From Actinomycetes bacterium (lineage in GTDB: Bacteria > Actinomycetota > Acidimicrobiia > Acidimicrobiales > Palsa-688): DNA of 6,565 bases. The translations under genes and the position numbers were made by a program. Every line of letters begins with the position of its first letter. Position 1 is the first letter of the stretch. Under the pieces are notes generated by a model that saw only the letters and a program-made list of their open reading frames with translations, ran no database searches and was not told the origin of the DNA. Location of the stretch: the NCBI GenBank assembly GCA_021808665.1, contig JAKBBA010000167.1, positions 1-6,565 on the forward strand, read 5' to 3'. Positions 4,941 through 6,565 of this stretch are shown here, in pieces.

Positions 4941-5993
4941 TCACGGCGCCACGACGCGGCGCATGCCAACGATCTGCGAGGACCATGTCGCCAAGGGCGT
5001 GAGCTCGATGTTCCTGCCGGTGTAGGGGGCGTCGATAACGAGGCCGTCGCCGATGTACATTCCGACGTGACCCGGCGCTCCGCCGGGTCCGGGATCCGAG
5101 CCCTCGATGAAGATCAGGTCGCCGGGGGCGAGCACTCCGGTGTCGTACACAGGCTGGCCGGCGTACACCTGCTCATAGGTCGTTCTGGGCAGGGAGATCC
5201 CGGCCGCCCGGTACGCCATCATCACGAGCCCCGAGCAGTCGAAGCCGGAGGGGCCGGTACCGCCCCACACATAGGGCTTGTCGAGCTGGGCGACGGCGTA
5301 GCCGATGGCGGTCCTGACCGGCGCCGGCGTCCCGGCAGGCAGGGAGAAGCCGGCCGGAAGGGCGGATAGGACCTTCCCTCCGGCGGAGCCGCCCGATCCG
5401 TTCGAGCACTGCCCAGCCCCGGTCAGCCCCGCTACCAGGGACGTAGCTGGCTGGACCCACCGGTCGTAGGCATTCGGATGCCCGGACCGTTCCACGTCCT
5501 GAGCGGCGACGGCGGGGGCCAGGGACGACCAGTTGGGCAGGGCGATCAGCCGGCTGAGGAACTGGTCCGTGGCGTAGACCGGGTCCATAACCTGTGCGGC
5601 GCTCCCCCATCCTTGGGACGGCCTCTCCTGGAAAAGTCCGAGGGAGTCCCGATCCCCGTAGGCCACGTTGTTGAGCCGGGACTCGGCGAACGCGGCGGCC
5701 ACGGCGTCGACGGCTCCTCGGATGCCCACGCCCTTCTGGCCAGCGACCGAGACGATGATCGAGGCGTTGGCCACCTGGCCGGGTGCCAGCCGGCCGCCAT
5801 CGGGCAGAGCGGAGCCGACGGGGAGCGCCCCGCACACCAAGGCCCCCCAGCCGGTCGACCCGCTCGCCAGTATCGACCCGCCGAGCGACAGCCCGGCGAC
5901 CAATCCGAGGCCAGCCATTCCGAGGCCGGCGCGCCCCACCCAGCCCGTCATCCGTTCGTCCAACCAGGAGACAACTCGCTCCCCTCGCGCCAA
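4941..5993 (-). CDS. Two-domain peptidoglycan hydrolase (lysozyme-like + NlpC/P60, C40) for conjugation
   Basis: This exported or membrane-anchored cell-wall hydrolase probably opens peptidoglycan locally for the transfer channel. A hydrophobic segment at about 22-43 (AGLGMAGLGLVAGLSLGGSI) follows a charged N-terminus. Residues about 70-190 form a lysozyme/SLT-like domain with a likely catalytic E104 in AAFAESRLNN and the YGDRDSLGLFQERPSQGWG block (112-130). After a Gly/Ser linker (about 196-210), an NlpC/P60 domain has C253 (FDCSGL), H309 (PGHVGMYIG) and the IDAP segment (320-323) for the triad. The architecture resembles hydrolases in other conjugative elements, such as the Tn916-type CwlT. 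The start is TTG at 5993 with only a weak ribosome site. TTG at 5963 and ATG at 5951 are alternatives that keep the membrane segment. It is divergent from the DUF6112-like gene across a dyad. Confidence 0.92.
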   Translation of the reverse strand: MARGERVVSWLDERMTGWVGRAGLGMAGLGLVAGLSLGGSILASGSTGWGALVCGALPVGSALPDGGRLAPGQVANASIIVSVAGQKGVGIRGAVDAVAAAFAESRLNNVAYGDRDSLGLFQERPSQGWGSAAQVMDPVYATDQFLSRLIALPNWSSLAPAVAAQDVERSGHPNAYDRWVQPATSLVAGLTGAGQCSNGSGGSAGGKVLSALPAGFSLPAGTPAPVRTAIGYAVAQLDKPYVWGGTGPSGFDCSGLVMMAYRAAGISLPRTTYEQVYAGQPVYDTGVLAPGDLIFIEGSDPGPGGAPGHVGMYIGDGLVIDAPYTGRNIELTPLATWSSQIVGMRRVVAP

Positions 5994-6031
5994 GAAGCCT
6001 GTGAGTTACGGCTTGCTACCGTCGATAGCGA

Positions 6032-6059
6032 GGATAAACCACAAACCTGTGATTTATCC
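6032..6059. promoter_or_regulatory. Near-perfect dyad between divergent transfer genes
   Basis: GGATAAA (6032-6038) pairs with TTTATCC (6053-6059). Inside these, CACA (6040-6043) pairs with TGTG (6048-6051) around the four-base centre AACC. The only mismatch is position 6039 against 6052. The dyad lies in the 114-base gap between the divergent hydrolase and DUF6112-like genes. It has no T-run on either side, so it looks more like a repressor operator for both transcripts than a terminator. It differs in sequence from the CTRTACMAGT sites, which implies another regulator. TTAGAT at 6064-6069 is a possible -10 box for the plus-strand genes. Confidence 0.5.
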
Positions 6060-6107
6060 GTGCTTAGATGTGAATGACCCAGTGAGCGGAGATTGGGAGG
6101 CTGAATA

Positions 6108-6425
6108 GTGCTTAACGCTGTTCACCATCTTGCGATATCGGGGATCCTGGCCGGAGGCGATCCGGTTGGTCCAGTAACCCCGTCGTCGAGCGGCCTGCCA
6201 GGGATCGGAGGGATTCATACCATCCTTTCCTGGCTGATGTTCTTGGCCCTGGCCATCTGCGGGGCGTCGGCCATCATCGGTGGAGCGACGCTCGCTTACG
6301 CCAACCACAGCGCCCGCCCGGACATGGCCGTCCGGGCCAAGAGCGGGCTGTTGTGGGCCCTCGCTGGTGCCTTCCTCATCGGCATCGCCATTCCGCTGGT
6401 CAACGCCTTCTACGGGCTGGGGTGA
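6108..6425 (+). CDS. DUF6112-like small membrane protein of the transfer apparatus
   Basis: This 105-residue protein has two membrane helices: about 37-63 (IHTILSWLMFLALAICGASA onward) and about 80-103 (LLWALAGAFLIGIAIPLVNA). They are joined by a short polar stretch, YANHSARPDMAVRAKSG. The PG..G plus double-helix layout and the RAKSGLLWALAGAFLIG segment fit DUF6112, a family found in actinobacterial conjugation clusters beside VirB4-like ATPases. The layout is also similar to TrbC/VirB2-type pilins, and a structural role in the transfer channel is likely but inferred. The start is GTG at 6108 with a strong GGGAGG ribosome site (6095-6100) seven bases upstream. The frame of the next gene opens at or directly after its stop, so it begins a plus-strand transfer operon that continues beyond the window. 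Confidence 0.85.
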   Translation: MLNAVHHLAISGILAGGDPVGPVTPSSSGLPGIGGIHTILSWLMFLALAICGASAIIGGATLAYANHSARPDMAVRAKSGLLWALAGAFLIGIAIPLVNAFYGLG

Positions 6426-6427
6426 CC

Positions 6428-6565
6428 GTGCGGCACAGGTGGATCGCGGCGTCTGCCGTGATCGCCACCGCCGTCCTCGTCTCGGTCCTCATCGCCATGA
6501 CCGGCCGCAGCTCCACCCGAGAAGCGTCCAGCCCCCGCCTTGCAGCCGGGTCCGACACGACCACC
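6428..6565 (+). CDS. N-terminal part of a membrane-anchored transfer protein (cut by window end)
   Basis: An open frame of 46 codons runs off the window end. It begins VRHRWIAASAVIATAVLVSV and continues with a hydrophobic stretch to about residue 24, then a Ser/Thr/Ala-rich region. This is a type II membrane anchor or uncleaved signal with the rest probably outside the cell. GTG at 6428 is chosen because GGGG (6419-6422) lies five bases upstream. GTG at 6422, which overlaps the previous stop as GTGA, is an alternative in the same frame. Its place directly after the DUF6112-like gene suggests a component of the conjugation machinery, but no family can be assigned from this fragment. Confidence 0.7.
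   Translation, partial: MRHRWIAASAVIATAVLVSVLIAMTGRSSTREASSPRLAAGSDTTT

Larger units (their letters stand above)
30..6565. mobile_element. Left part of an actinobacterial ICE integrated at tRNA-Pro
   Basis: The order tRNA, integrase, excisionase, GntR repressor, Nudix hydrolase, cargo genes, cell-wall hydrolase and small membrane transfer proteins is that of an integrative and conjugative element entered through a tRNA gene. The integrase reads toward the tRNA and overlaps it, as expected at an attachment site. pSAM2 of Streptomyces is known to integrate in a tRNA-Pro gene and to encode a GntR-type repressor (KorSA) and a Nudix protein (Pif). The transfer genes here (C40 hydrolase, DUF6112-like protein) instead suggest a type IV secretion-like apparatus, but no ATPase or relaxase gene is in view. 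The right boundary is outside the window. That the element is complete or active is not shown. Confidence 0.8.

Noticed and set aside
5478..6108. Plus-strand open frames over the hydrolase gene and the dyad
   Set aside because: They mirror the C40 hydrolase coding strand, have no recognisable domain, and conflict with the strong ribosome site used by the DUF6112-like gene.
6054..6308. Minus-strand open frame opposite the DUF6112-like gene
   Set aside because: Its translation is polar and unlike any family, while the plus-strand protein has two clear membrane helices and a strong ribosome site.
1..6565. CRISPR array, transposase or insertion sequence, second tRNA, right attachment site
   Set aside because: No regularly spaced repeats, no transposase-like protein, no second cloverleaf and no second copy of the tRNA 3' end were found.

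Overview
The window is the left end of an integrative and conjugative element (ICE) in a high-GC actinobacterium. The evidence is GC-rich codon use with frequent GTG and TTG starts, an actinobacterial-style transfer protein (DUF6112-like), and a GntR/HutC regulator next to a Nudix gene, a pair known from the Streptomyces element pSAM2. The genus cannot be told from this sequence. No second copy of the tRNA 3' end is visible, so the right end of the element lies outside the window.

Layout. At 30-107 is an intact tRNA-Pro (anticodon CGG), the likely attachment site. Reading toward it from the right on the minus strand are a GntR/HutC repressor (1700-2473), an excisionase-like HTH protein (ends at 1318) and a tyrosine integrase (50-1315). 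The integrase's last codons lie antisense inside the tRNA. A Nudix hydrolase (2546-2974, plus strand) is divergent from the repressor. A 10-base motif CTRTACMAGT occurs three times: once over the xis promoter and twice, in adjacent 12-base repeats, between gntR and the Nudix gene. This suggests one regulator controlling both itself and excision.

From about 2975 to 4880 the base composition drops clearly (one sampled 60-base row is 27/60 GC, against 44/60 in a row of the neighbouring peptidase gene). This stretch carries three tightly packed minus-strand genes: a TIGR04255-family protein, a protein with an NWNSYG / GGIHLEW signature, and a third protein with a PAHGKVVGRK motif. All are of unknown function. 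They look like a cargo cassette and are the best candidate here for an undescribed system. A 19-codon ORF overlaps the first gene of the cassette.

From 4941 the transfer region begins. A two-domain cell-wall hydrolase (lysozyme-like plus NlpC/P60, minus strand) is divergent from a DUF6112-like two-helix membrane protein and the start of another membrane-anchored protein (plus strand, cut by the window end). A strong dyad lies between the divergent genes. These genes suggest a type IV secretion-like conjugation apparatus. In combination: integrase and Xis move the element in and out of tRNA-Pro, GntR (and perhaps Nudix) set when this happens, the hydrolase and membrane proteins serve transfer, and the three-gene cassette is passenger DNA of unknown benefit. 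No intergenic stretch exceeds about 120 bases.
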